43,452 nucleotides of DNA from Ahrensia sp. (GTDB lineage: Bacteria > Pseudomonadota > Alphaproteobacteria > Rhizobiales > Rhizobiaceae): NCBI GenBank assembly GCA_002698425.1, contig NZXU01000058.1, positions 1-43,452 of the forward strand, given 5' to 3'. The notes beneath the pieces are model-generated. The model searched no databases, was not told the DNA's origin, and saw nothing but the letters and a program-made list of their open reading frames with translations. Positions 1 to 8,104 of this stretch are shown here, one piece after another; within the stretch, counting starts at the first letter, position 1, and the number at the start of each line of letters is the position of its first letter. Both the position numbers and the translations under genes were made by a program.

Positions 1-2060
1 GCATCGACCTGACGCCCGGCTCGATCTCGGACACGGGCGGGCTGACCGGCAACCTGACCATCGGGCCCGACACGATCATCGAGAGCGTCATCGGCGGCTC
101 GGGCAACGACACGATCACCGGCAACGACGCCGACAACGTCCTGCTCGGCAATGGCGGCGCCGACATACTCAATGGCGGAGCCGGTGAGGACTACCTCGAT
201 GGCGGCGCGGGCTCCGACCAGATTCATGGCGACGACGGCGACGACACCATCATCTATGACGCCGCCGACAACTGGGCCGCAGGCGCCGTCACCGGCGGGG
301 CGGGCTATGACACGCTGGTCTTCGAACCCGGCACATTCGCAGCCGGCGTCTGGTCGACGCTGAACCTCGTGCAGAACGGCTTCGAACGCTACGCGCTCGT
401 CACCTATGACAGCGGTTCCGAGGCTTGGCGCGAGATCGACGACTATTACAACACGTCGAACCAGCATATCGAGCGCACGACCTATTTCGACGACGGCACC
501 TCGGAATATATCCGCTACGACTACGACAACACCGAAGCCTGGTCGGAGTGGGTCCAGGCCTACGACCAGTCAGGTACGATGGTTTCGGAGTTCTTCGTCT
601 GGGACAACACCCAGTTTGCCATCAGCAATGACGGTGCAACCGTTTATGCGGATGTCGTGACCTATGCTGGTCGACAGGACGAAGGCAGCTCGGAAGTTTC
701 ATCCGACGGCAGCACGGTGACCTTGTCGGACAATGCCTGGAAAGCCATCGAACTTTCCAAAACGATTACGGCAAACACGATCCTGAGCTTCGACTTCAAG
801 ACGGATGTGGAAGGCGAGGTTCTGGGGATCGGGTTCGATACCGATGACACCATCTCCCCAAATTGGGTTTTCCAGTTGATCGGCTCCCAAGGTCCCTGGG
901 GATTACAGGCGTATAACGGAAACTACACTGTCGGCGACGGATATGTTCACTACGAGATTGCTGTAGGCGAGTTCTACACCGGAGACTTCTCGAAGCTCGT
1001 TTTCGTGGGCGACGACGACGCGGACACCGGCGCCAATCCGACGTTCCGCAACATCACGCTTTACGAGAACGAACCGTCGAGCGGTTCTTCCGGTCTGCAA
1101 ATCACCGATAATGGTGCTGCCGTAGGCGCAGAAATCCACGGCTATGACGAAGGGCAGGACAGGGGCACGTCCGAGCTTTCGTTAGACGGAAGTACTATCA
1201 CCCTGTCCGGCAACGCCTGGAAGGCAGTCGATTTCACGAAGACGATTACGGCCAACACCGTGATGAGCTTCGACTTCAAGACCGATGTCGAAGGCGAAGT
1301 GCTGGGTATCGGTTTTGATACGGACAATATCCTGTCTTCCCAATGGGTCTTCCAGTTGAGCGGCTCCCAGTCGCCTTGGGGCCTGCAAGACTTCAACGGT
1401 ACCTACACGGTCGGCGACGGTTACGTTCATTACGAAATCCCCGTTGGCCTGTTCTTCACCGGCGATTTCTCTCAACTCGTTTTTGCCGGCGACGATGACG
1501 CGCGCACAGGCGCCAACCCGTCTTTCCAGAACATCACGTTCTACGAAATGTCGAAGGTCACGGTTGTCGACAACGGAGTGTCGGTCGCGGCCGAACTGTT
1601 AGGTTATGATCCGACGCAGGACCGTGGTGCCGGAGCTATTTCTGCTGATGGCGCATCCGTGACTCTCTCGGGAAATGCATGGAAGTCGCTGGACTTCAAC
1701 AAGACAATCACGGAAAACACGATCCTGAGCTTCGACTTCAAGACTGATGTTGCCGGCGAAGTCTTGGCGATCGGTTTTGACAATGACGAGAACCTTTCTC
1801 CCGAGTGGGCGTTCCAGCTTGCCGGTTCGCAGACTCCGTGGGGCCTGCAGGATTTCAACGGCACCTACACGGTCGGCGACGGCTATGTGCATTACGAGAT
1901 CGCCGTCGGAGAGTATTTCACGGGTGACTTCAACCGGATTGTGTTCGCGGGCGATGACGATGCGGGATCGGGCGCCAACCCGACCTTCAGCAATATCAGC
2001 TTCTTCGAGGCCTCCGCGCAGGATCCGCTCGCGGCCAGCCAGGATCTCCTGCTGATGTAG
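1..2060 (+). CDS. RTX secreted protein, serralysin-type C-terminal region plus triplicated C-terminal domain (5' partial)
   Basis: The reading frame is open from base 3, so the N-terminus lies outside the window and about 685 residues are visible. The first ~30 residues match the pattern of the peptidase M10 serralysin C-terminal domain (an IDLTPGS... start followed by GGSGNDTITG). Calcium-binding GGxGxD nonapeptides follow up to about base 245. A Tyr/Asp-rich stretch of about 110 residues comes next, then three copies of a ~150-residue domain (bases 621-2015). Known family biology: RTX proteins leave the cell through type I secretion and fold on binding calcium outside. The C-terminus ends in a hydrophobic DLLLM, compatible with a type I secretion signal. 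No protease catalytic HExxH is visible because that part would lie upstream, so it could equally be a non-enzymatic adhesin. Its place next to a polysaccharide locus suggests a cell-surface or matrix protein; that is inference. Confidence 0.8.
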   Translation, partial: IDLTPGSISDTGGLTGNLTIGPDTIIESVIGGSGNDTITGNDADNVLLGNGGADILNGGAGEDYLDGGAGSDQIHGDDGDDTIIYDAADNWAAGAVTGGAGYDTLVFEPGTFAAGVWSTLNLVQNGFERYALVTYDSGSEAWREIDDYYNTSNQHIERTTYFDDGTSEYIRYDYDNTEAWSEWVQAYDQSGTMVSEFFVWDNTQFAISNDGATVYADVVTYAGRQDEGSSEVSSDGSTVTLSDNAWKAIELSKTITANTILSFDFKTDVEGEVLGIGFDTDDTISPNWVFQLIGSQGPWGLQAYNGNYTVGDGYVHYEIAVGEFYTGDFSKLVFVGDDDADTGANPTFRNITLYENEPSSGSSGLQITDNGAAVGAEIHGYDEGQDRGTSELSLDGSTITLSGNAWKAVDFTKTITANTVMSFDFKTDVEGEVLGIGFDTDNILSSQWVFQLSGSQSPWGLQDFNGTYTVGDGYVHYEIPVGLFFTGDFSQLVFAGDDDARTGANPSFQNITFYEMSKVTVVDNGVSVAAELLGYDPTQDRGAGAISADGASVTLSGNAWKSLDFNKTITENTILSFDFKTDVAGEVLAIGFDNDENLSPEWAFQLAGSQTPWGLQDFNGTYTVGDGYVHYEIAVGEYFTGDFNRIVFAGDDDAGSGANPTFSNISFFEASAQDPLAASQDLLLM
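93..245 (+). repeat. RTX calcium-binding nonapeptide repeats
   Basis: About five in-frame copies of the Gly/Asp-rich nonapeptide GGxGxDxhx are encoded, including GGSGNDTIT, GNGGADILN, GGAGEDYLD and GGAGSDQIH. This is the parallel beta-roll calcium-binding motif of RTX proteins. Confidence 0.85.
621..2015 (+). repeat. Three tandem copies of a ~150-residue domain in the RTX protein
   Basis: Copies lie at about 621-1074, 1101-1553 and 1563-2015. Each begins with a (D/N)DG or DNG element. Each contains the core FDFKTDV(E/A)GEVL(G/A)IGFD, a GSQ(G/S/T)PWGLQ element and YTVGDGYVHYEI, and ends with GDDDA...GANP.F.NI..(Y/F)E. The protein copies are very similar, yet codon usage differs at many synonymous positions, so they are not a very recent DNA duplication. 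The alternating pattern suggests a beta-sandwich, possibly glycan-binding. I cannot name the family with certainty. Confidence 0.85.
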
Positions 2061-2110
2061 TCAGGCGCGTTGCCTGACGAACAGTCTCGCCGGCCAATTT
2101 GGGGCCGGCG
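2061..2110 (+). terminator. Two consecutive hairpins after the RTX gene
   Basis: Immediately after the TAG stop, TCAGGC-GCGTT-GCCTGA (2061-2077) forms a perfect 6-bp stem. An 8-bp stem, CGCCGGCC/GGCCGGCG with a 7-nt loop, follows at 2088-2110. There is no T-tract, so termination would be Rho-assisted or weak. The position at the end of a long secreted-protein gene supports an end-of-transcript role. Confidence 0.45.
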
Positions 2111-2218
2111 CCGTTCCGGGTACCCCGGGAAGGCACGGGTTGACTTGATCCTGCGAAAAGGCGCATCAACTGCCGCCTGACATCCCACGCAAACATTCGA
2201 AGCAAGCGTCCCCCGAAC

Positions 2219-4141
2219 TTGAACGAACGGCAATCATATGGCCATACGGCCAAGGTATTGTTCAGAAAAGTCCGGTGGCATATGCGCGACCGGCGTTCAT
2301 TCGGCCGAGCAGTGCAGTTCACCTTGTCTCTGGCGCGGCTTCAGGGCCTGACCGGCGTGTTCGGCTTTATCAGGGAAACGGCGCGGCGGTCCGCGACGCC
2401 GCAATACGACTATACAAGCTGGGCTGACGCCTATGACAATGTCACCGCGTTCGATCTCGAAGAGATGCGCCGGCAGGTTGCCAGTTTCAGCTCTAAGCCG
2501 CTGATTTCCGTCGTCATGCCTGTCTATAATGCTCCCGAGCGCTTTCTGCGCCAAGCCATCGAGAGCGTCATCGCGCAGGTCTATCCCCACTGGGAACTAT
2601 GTATCGCCGACGATTGCTCGACCGACCCGAGAATTCCCGAAATCCTCCGGGAATACGCGGCCAAGGATACTCGAATCAAAGTCGTCTACCGCGATCAGAA
2701 CGGCCACATATCCCGCGCCTCCAACACAGCGCTGGACATCGCAACCGGCGAATGGGTGGCTCTTCTCGATCAGGACGATCTTTTGGCGCCACACAGCCTG
2801 TTCCTGGCGGCGCAGACGATCTCGGCCCATCCGTACGCCACCATGCTCTATTCGGACGAGGACAAGATCGATGATTCCGGTCGCCGCTTCGATCCCTATT
2901 TCAAGAGCGATTGGGACGAGACGCTTTTCATGGGCCACAACATGTTCTCGCATCTCGGCGTTTACAAGCGGTCTCTCCTCACAGAAATCGGGGGCTTTCG
3001 CCCAGGCTATGAAGGCGCCCAGGACTATGACCTCGCTCTTCGCTGCATCGAGAGGACCGGCCGCGACAAGATCATCCATATCCCGCGCGTGCTTTATCAC
3101 TGGCGCGCGATTCCCGGTTCGACGGCCCAGGGGCCGGGCGAAAAGAACTACGCAATCCTGGCCGCGGAACGCGCCCTGAACGAGCATCTCGCGCGCAGCG
3201 GCGTGGCGGGTCGGGTCGATGAGATCGCCGGCCGCGGCATGACGCGCCTGAGGTTCGACATTCCCGACCCCGCGCCGTCGGTCAGCATCGTAATCCCAAC
3301 CCGAAATGGCGTTTCGCTGCTGAATACATGCGTAGAAAGCATAAAAGCTTCAAGCGCTTACAAGAACTACGAAATCGTTGTAGTCGACAATGGATCCGAC
3401 GAAGCCGCCACGCTGACCTATCTCCAGCAACTGGCGGAGCAACCGCGTATTCGAGTGCTACGTTATCCCGGCGCGTTCAATTATTCCGCGATCAACAATT
3501 TCGCGGTGCGCCAGCTCGAATCGGACATCGTCTGTCTCCTCAACAACGACATCGAAGTGGAAAGCCCGGATTGGCTGAATGAAATGGTCTCGTTCGCCAT
3601 TCAACCGCATATCGGCGCGGTGGGCGCCAAGCTTCTCTATCCGGACACATCCATCCAGCATGCTGGTGTCGTGACGGGAATGACCGGCGTTGCCGGACAT
3701 ATCCATGTGGGCCAGCCGGCCGAGACGCGGGGCATGATGTGCCGCAACGAGTTGGTCCATGAGGTGTCGGCCGTTACGGCTGCCTGCATGGTCGTGCGGC
3801 GCGCGCTCTACGAGGAGACCGGAGGGCTCGACGAGATTAATCTCAAGGTCGCCTATAATGATGTCGACTTCTGCCTGAAGCTTCGCGAGGCAGGCTATGT
3901 CAACATATGGACGCCGCATGCCGTACTCTACCACCATGAATCGCGCACCCGCGGATATGAGACGACGCCGGAAAAGCAGGAGCGGTTCGCCCGGGAGCAG
4001 GCTTACATGTATGACCGTTGGCCGAAATGGATTGAGCGCGATCCGGCCTACAATCCAAATCTCAGCCTCGACACCACCGACGGCGCCTATGCTTGCCCGC
4101 CGAGGCCGTGGAAAGCGAACGGACCGGGAAAAGCGACATGA
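2219..4141 (+). CDS. Two-domain GT2 family glycosyltransferase
   Basis: The protein has about 640 residues and two GT-A (GT2) modules. The first begins near residue 94 with ISVVMPVYNAPE and carries ADDCST and LDQDD (about residue 183). The second begins near residue 354 with VSIVIPTRNG and carries VDNGS and NNDIE (about residue 441). Each module should bind a nucleotide sugar through its acidic motif. Such tandem GT2 proteins often add two different sugars, or alternating linkages, to O-antigen or rhamnan-type chains. No membrane segment is evident, so it should act at the cytoplasmic face. The start is uncertain: TTG at 2219 gives the longest product and ATG at 2282 is an alternative. Neither has a convincing ribosome binding site. 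It overlaps the following sulfotransferase by ATGA. Confidence 0.88.
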   Translation: MNERQSYGHTAKVLFRKVRWHMRDRRSFGRAVQFTLSLARLQGLTGVFGFIRETARRSATPQYDYTSWADAYDNVTAFDLEEMRRQVASFSSKPLISVVMPVYNAPERFLRQAIESVIAQVYPHWELCIADDCSTDPRIPEILREYAAKDTRIKVVYRDQNGHISRASNTALDIATGEWVALLDQDDLLAPHSLFLAAQTISAHPYATMLYSDEDKIDDSGRRFDPYFKSDWDETLFMGHNMFSHLGVYKRSLLTEIGGFRPGYEGAQDYDLALRCIERTGRDKIIHIPRVLYHWRAIPGSTAQGPGEKNYAILAAERALNEHLARSGVAGRVDEIAGRGMTRLRFDIPDPAPSVSIVIPTRNGVSLLNTCVESIKASSAYKNYEIVVVDNGSDEAATLTYLQQLAEQPRIRVLRYPGAFNYSAINNFAVRQLESDIVCLLNNDIEVESPDWLNEMVSFAIQPHIGAVGAKLLYPDTSIQHAGVVTGMTGVAGHIHVGQPAETRGMMCRNELVHEVSAVTAACMVVRRALYEETGGLDEINLKVAYNDVDFCLKLREAGYVNIWTPHAVLYHHESRTRGYETTPEKQERFAREQAYMYDRWPKWIERDPAYNPNLSLDTTDGAYACPPRPWKANGPGKAT

Positions 4142-4878
4142 GCGATAAGCCTATCTTCTTCATGCATATCGCGAAGACCGCAGGGACATCTCTCAACAGG
4201 GTCTTCACGGATGCCTTCGGCGACGCTGCCGCGCCGCATATCGAAGGCAAGCCGATTACGCGGGAAATGCTGAAATCGTCGCGCTTCGTCTCGGGACATG
4301 TGCGCCACCTCGTCTTCCGCCGGCTATGCGAGGGTATCGACTATCAATTCATCACGCTTTTGCGCGACCCCGTGGAACATTTGCGATCGCACCTCAACTG
4401 GGTGAAACTCCAGACGATCGACCGACGGCATTTGCCTTTCATATCGCGGAACGCTCCCGTCAAGCGTCTGAGCGAAGAACTGCGCAACGTGAATATAGCC
4501 AAGCCCGGCGAGATTCACCGCTTCCTCGACGACAATCTGGACGATCCCGAATGCGTTACGCTGTTCGAGAATTGTCAGACGCGCTATTTCATCGACGCGC
4601 CGGCGGATCGCCCCCTCACCTATGAAGACTTCGTCGAGGCGATGAACAACATGGCCCGGTTCGATTTCGTTGGCATCAGCGAAATGTTCGAGGCATCCCT
4701 CGAACGGCTGGCGAGCGAACTCGACCTTCCTCTCAACGCTCGAAGCGTACGTGAGAACGCGGCCAGCTACAGCCGCCGGATCGACCGGGGGCTGTTCCGC
4801 GACGAATTGTCGGACTATCTGGGCTACGATCTCGCCCTCTACGAACTGGCGAAAACCCGCTTCCTGCGGTCGATCTGA
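4138..4878 (+). CDS. Sulfotransferase family protein (P-loop, PAPS-dependent)
   Basis: This 246-residue protein begins MSDKPIFFMHIAKTAGTSL. The H-I-A-K-T-A-G-T-S element (residues 10-18) is the 5'-phosphosulfate-binding loop typical of carbohydrate sulfotransferases related to the heparan 2-O/chondroitin type. LLRDPVEHLRSH near residue 75 fits the 3'-phosphate-binding motif. It would transfer sulfate from PAPS to a hydroxyl of the polysaccharide or a lipid-linked precursor. The ATG at 4138 overlaps the upstream glycosyltransferase stop (ATGA) and is preceded by a GGGAAAAG element, so the two genes are probably co-translated. Longer in-frame starts upstream would lie inside the glycosyltransferase gene and were rejected. 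The sugar acceptor cannot be predicted. Confidence 0.8.
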   Translation: MSDKPIFFMHIAKTAGTSLNRVFTDAFGDAAAPHIEGKPITREMLKSSRFVSGHVRHLVFRRLCEGIDYQFITLLRDPVEHLRSHLNWVKLQTIDRRHLPFISRNAPVKRLSEELRNVNIAKPGEIHRFLDDNLDDPECVTLFENCQTRYFIDAPADRPLTYEDFVEAMNNMARFDFVGISEMFEASLERLASELDLPLNARSVRENAASYSRRIDRGLFRDELSDYLGYDLALYELAKTRFLRSI

Positions 4879-4884
4879 GTCTTT

Positions 4885-4910
4885 ATCCGCCCTTTCCGGG
4901 CAGCGCGGAT
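4885..4910. terminator. Inverted repeat between convergent sulfotransferase and wzt-like genes
   Basis: ATCCGC (4885-4890) pairs with GCGGAT (4905-4910) and encloses a GCCC/GGGC mini-stem. It sits in the 37-base gap between two convergent stop codons. No T-tract is visible, so this is only a possible bidirectional terminator. Confidence 0.35.
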
Positions 4911-4915
4911 CTCCA

Positions 4916-5635
4916 TCAATCCTCGTAGTCTTCGGCGGAAACGATTTCGCTCGCGTGGCCGGCCTCGAGACGCAGCACCTTGTTGCACGTGCGGGCGATC
5001 AGCTCGCGATTGTGGCTGGCAAGGACGATGATGCCCGCCTTGGCGGCGATCTCGTCCATGCGCTGCTTCGCCTTCTTCTGGAAACCGGCGTCGCCGGCGC
5101 CGATCCACTCATCCATCAGCAGGATCTCCGGCTCCATCGTGGTGGCGACCGCGAAGGCGAGACGCGCCGCCATGCCCTGGCTGTAGGACTTCATCGGCAT
5201 GTCGATGAAGTCGCCGAGTTCGGAGAAGGCGACGATCTCCTCCATGCGCGCGTCGATCTGTTCTCGGCTCCAGCCGTTGATCAGCCCGCGCAGTTCGACA
5301 TTGCGGCGGCCGGTCGCCTCGGGACGGAAGCCGAGCGTGATGTTGAAGAGGGCGTCGACGCGGCCGTCGACGACAACGCGGCCGGAGGTCGGCTCGAAAA
5401 TCCCGAAGAGCACCTTGAGCAGCGTCGTCTTGCCGGCGCCGTTCGGGCCGACGAGGCCGAGGCGATCTCCTGGCTGAAGCGAAAAACTGACGCCCTCCAG
5501 CGCCGTGACGAACTGCTTGCCGCCTTCAGACGAGATGCGCCGTTCTGTTGGCACGCGGCGATCACGGGCGGCCAACGTCAGCTTGCGGCGCACGCGATAG
5601 ACCAGCCCGAGATTTTCAACGATAACCGAGACCAT
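4916..5635 (-). CDS. wzt: Polysaccharide ABC exporter, ATP-binding subunit (Wzt/KpsT type)
   Basis: This 239-residue ATPase has Walker A GPNGAGKT (residues 63-70), a YSQGM signature loop (about 151-155) and Walker B ILLMDE (about 171-176). It also has the ~40-residue N-terminal extension before the core that is seen in capsule and O-antigen exporters. It should energise export of a lipid-linked polysaccharide across the inner membrane with the permease encoded just upstream. It stops right after the ATPase core, so it lacks the C-terminal carbohydrate-binding domain of Wzt proteins that recognise a capped O-antigen. This makes it KpsT-like in architecture. The ATG start overlaps the permease stop by one base (TGATG), indicating translational coupling. 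Confidence 0.9.
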   Translation of the reverse strand: MVSVIVENLGLVYRVRRKLTLAARDRRVPTERRISSEGGKQFVTALEGVSFSLQPGDRLGLVGPNGAGKTTLLKVLFGIFEPTSGRVVVDGRVDALFNITLGFRPEATGRRNVELRGLINGWSREQIDARMEEIVAFSELGDFIDMPMKSYSQGMAARLAFAVATTMEPEILLMDEWIGAGDAGFQKKAKQRMDEIAAKAGIIVLASHNRELIARTCNKVLRLEAGHASEIVSAEDYED

Positions 5636-6435
5636 CAGAGCACGAAAACGATCTGTTTGCGCGAACGGCCGAGCATGAGGATCCCGACGATCCAGGCAAG
5701 AAGCGCGATCGTCAGGCACACGGCCCAGGCGCGGAGAGATACGACGCCGTCGGTGATCGGCATGCGGACCACTTCGAGGTAATAGGTGAAGGGGTTGAAG
5801 TGATAGAGCAGGCCCCGCAGGCCGGAAACGTCGCCGTCGCCCCAGAAGATCGGCGTCAGGAACATGCCGAGACGAATGACGTTCTGGACGAGGAACCTCA
5901 GATCCGGGAAATGGGCGCCGGCGATGGCGAAAATCAGGATGACCGGCGGCGCGGTGAGGACGATCAGGGCCATGCCGGGGATCGACCAAAGCCACATGCC
6001 AACGGGGTAGACACCCGCGACGAGCAGGATGGCGACGCAGCCGACGAGTGCGTAAGCCGACCGGATCACGGACTGCAAGGTGAGGCGCAGGACATAGGTG
6101 GTCAGCGGCAGGGTGGTGCCGCGAATGAAGGAAGCTTCGCGGACGAACAGGTCGGAACTGAGCGTCAGCGTTTCGGCCAGGAACAGCCAGACGAACAGGC
6201 CGACCGACGCATAGGCCGCGAAATTCTCGCCGCGGCCGGCCGCTCCGAAGATCAGGATGAAGGTTCCGGCAAGCGCCAGATAGTTGATCAGCATCCACAA
6301 CGGCCCAAGCGTCGTGCGCCGGTGCTGGTCGCCGATATCCTCGCTGGCGAGCGCGATCCAGACTGCGCGCCGGCGCAGCGCCTCGCCGATGTCGAAAAAT
6401 GCCGAATCGATGACCGAATGCATGAAAGCGTCCAT
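5635..6435 (-). CDS. wzm: Polysaccharide ABC exporter, permease subunit (Wzm/KpsM type)
   Basis: The 266-residue ABC-2 type membrane protein has about six hydrophobic segments. An amphipathic N-terminal region carries the RRTTLGPLW element, which is common in polysaccharide export permeases. Near the C-terminus, YHFNPFTYYLEVVR matches the conserved NP-containing loop of the family. It should form the transmembrane channel with the ATPase encoded downstream. The start chosen is the ATG at 6435; ATG at 6423 is an alternative. It is transcribed away from the DUF2793 gene across a 140-base divergent gap in which I could not resolve a clear promoter. Confidence 0.9.
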   Translation of the reverse strand: MDAFMHSVIDSAFFDIGEALRRRAVWIALASEDIGDQHRRTTLGPLWMLINYLALAGTFILIFGAAGRGENFAAYASVGLFVWLFLAETLTLSSDLFVREASFIRGTTLPLTTYVLRLTLQSVIRSAYALVGCVAILLVAGVYPVGMWLWSIPGMALIVLTAPPVILIFAIAGAHFPDLRFLVQNVIRLGMFLTPIFWGDGDVSGLRGLLYHFNPFTYYLEVVRMPITDGVVSLRAWAVCLTIALLAWIVGILMLGRSRKQIVFVL

Positions 6436-6575
6436 GGATGATCTTGCGCACGCTGACTAGCATGGGGCGCGCGCGTATCACAATTACAGGCCAGTTATTG
6501 CCTGTTCGCCGATTGCTTATCCACCCGCTTCCGGACGGGATTATCCTTGGGGCAGAGAGCCAAACGAGGATCGCG

Positions 6576-8012
6576 ATGGATACGTCACCCAATCTCGCCC
6601 TGCCCTATATCGCCCCGCAGCAGGCGCAGAAACATGTCACCCACAACGAGGCACTGCGGATGCTGGACGCGGCGGTCCAAATCGGCGTCGAAAGCCGTTC
6701 GCTAACTGAGCCGCCGGCCGATCCGGGCGACGGCGAACGCCATATCGTCGCCGCGGGCGCGACAGGGCCTTGGGCCGCCAAGGACCATGTGGTGGCCGCG
6801 TTCCAGGACGGAGCTTGGGCTTATTACCAGCCGCGGGAGGGCTGGCTTGTCTGGGTCGCCGACGAAGCGGCGCTCCTGGCGTACGACGGCGCAGGCGCAT
6901 GGATCGCGGCGGCAGTCAGAAGCGGTGTTCCGCAGTTCGGCGTCAACACAGATCCGGATCCGGTCAACCGGTTGGCGGTCAAGTCGGACGCGGTGCTGTT
7001 CAGCCATGACGATGTGACTCCGGGCAGCGGCGACCAGCGCATCGTGGTCAACAAGGAGGCGCCGGCGAAGACCGCGTCGTTCCTGTTCCAGACGGCCTGG
7101 AGCGGACGGGCCGAGATCGGCATGACGGGAGACGACGATTTTTCTCTCAAGGTCAGTCCAGACGGTGTCAGTTGGCACGATGCGCTGACGGTCGACCGCG
7201 ATACCGGCCGCGTCGCCTTTCCGTCGGGCGGGGTGCGGGAACTGCTCGCCGCCGACCGCACCTACCATGTCGACGCCGTGGCGGGCTCAGACACCAATGA
7301 CGGGCTGACGGGCGGAACAGCTTTCGCGACGATCCAGAAGGCAGTCGACACGGTCTACGGCACGCTCGATCTCAACGGTCACGATGTCACGATCCAGCTT
7401 GCCGCAGGCACCCATAACGGCTTCACAGCGGTCAATCCGCAGGTCGGCGCGGGCACGATCAAGGTAAAGGGCGACACGGCGGATCTGGAGGCATGCGTCG
7501 TCCATGACCAGACCGGCAGCACACTCGTCATCGACGTGCAGAACAGCGGTACCCGGATCGTGCTGGAAGGGCTGAAGATCACGCGTACGGCGACGGCCAG
7601 CCTCGTGCGGGCACTGTCCGGGGCGCGAATTGAGTTCATCACCGCCAACAAGCTCGCGGGCGCCGGCCGCACGCATTCCGTGATGTCCGACGTGAACGCC
7701 TATGTCAGCATAAAAGGGAGCCTGGTCGTGGTCGACGCCGGCTACACGCTGTTCTATGCCGCGCGCAACGGCTTTCTCCAGATCAGCGGTATGGCGGCCG
7801 ACCTAACCGCAGCCCCTGCCCTCGGGGTCCTCGCACTCGCCAACAATGGCGGCATCCTCTTTGCCTCGGCCAGCAGTTTCTCGGGAGCGGCCACCGGCGG
7901 ATTTCGCTACGCGGTACAAACAAACGCAATAGTAAATACGAACGGCGGCGGCGCCAGCTATTTTCCGAACGACAATGCGGGGACAACATCAACGGGTGGA
8001 ATTTATGCATAG
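6576..8012 (+). CDS. DUF2793 domain protein with C-terminal beta-helix (phage tail / GTA spike-like)
   Basis: The start at 6576 is supported by an ACGAGGA ribosome binding site; the 478-residue product begins MDTSPNLALPYIAPQQAQKH. This opening, followed by VTHNEALRMLDA, is the hallmark of DUF2793, a domain found in prophage and gene-transfer-agent-linked proteins. Residues ~190-225 contain a DGVSWHDALTVDRDTGRVAF element typical of phage fibre proteins. From about residue 228 the segment YHVDAVAGSDTNDG begins a repetitive Val/Ile/Gly-rich region that looks like a right-handed parallel beta-helix (pectin-lyase-like), as in tailspikes. No capsid or tail genes surround it. Likely roles are polysaccharide recognition, a depolymerase, or a surface fibre. 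Its position, divergent from the exporter genes, favours a function linked to the polysaccharide, but this is inference. Confidence 0.78.
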   Translation: MDTSPNLALPYIAPQQAQKHVTHNEALRMLDAAVQIGVESRSLTEPPADPGDGERHIVAAGATGPWAAKDHVVAAFQDGAWAYYQPREGWLVWVADEAALLAYDGAGAWIAAAVRSGVPQFGVNTDPDPVNRLAVKSDAVLFSHDDVTPGSGDQRIVVNKEAPAKTASFLFQTAWSGRAEIGMTGDDDFSLKVSPDGVSWHDALTVDRDTGRVAFPSGGVRELLAADRTYHVDAVAGSDTNDGLTGGTAFATIQKAVDTVYGTLDLNGHDVTIQLAAGTHNGFTAVNPQVGAGTIKVKGDTADLEACVVHDQTGSTLVIDVQNSGTRIVLEGLKITRTATASLVRALSGARIEFITANKLAGAGRTHSVMSDVNAYVSIKGSLVVVDAGYTLFYAARNGFLQISGMAADLTAAPALGVLALANNGGILFASASSFSGAATGGFRYAVQTNAIVNTNGGGASYFPNDNAGTTSTGGIYA

Positions 8013-8104
8013 AACGAACGAATGGTCACGCATAACATCAATGCTAGCATGGGTGTAACCGTAAGCGACGGACCATAGAACAATAGGAATTTCAGAGGCG
8101 GCAT

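Noticed and set aside
5636..6592. Long minus-strand frame continuous with the ATPase gene upstream of 5635
   Set aside because: It is the wrong frame of the permease gene; the ATPase family N-terminus, the TGATG overlap and codon sense place the real start at 5635.
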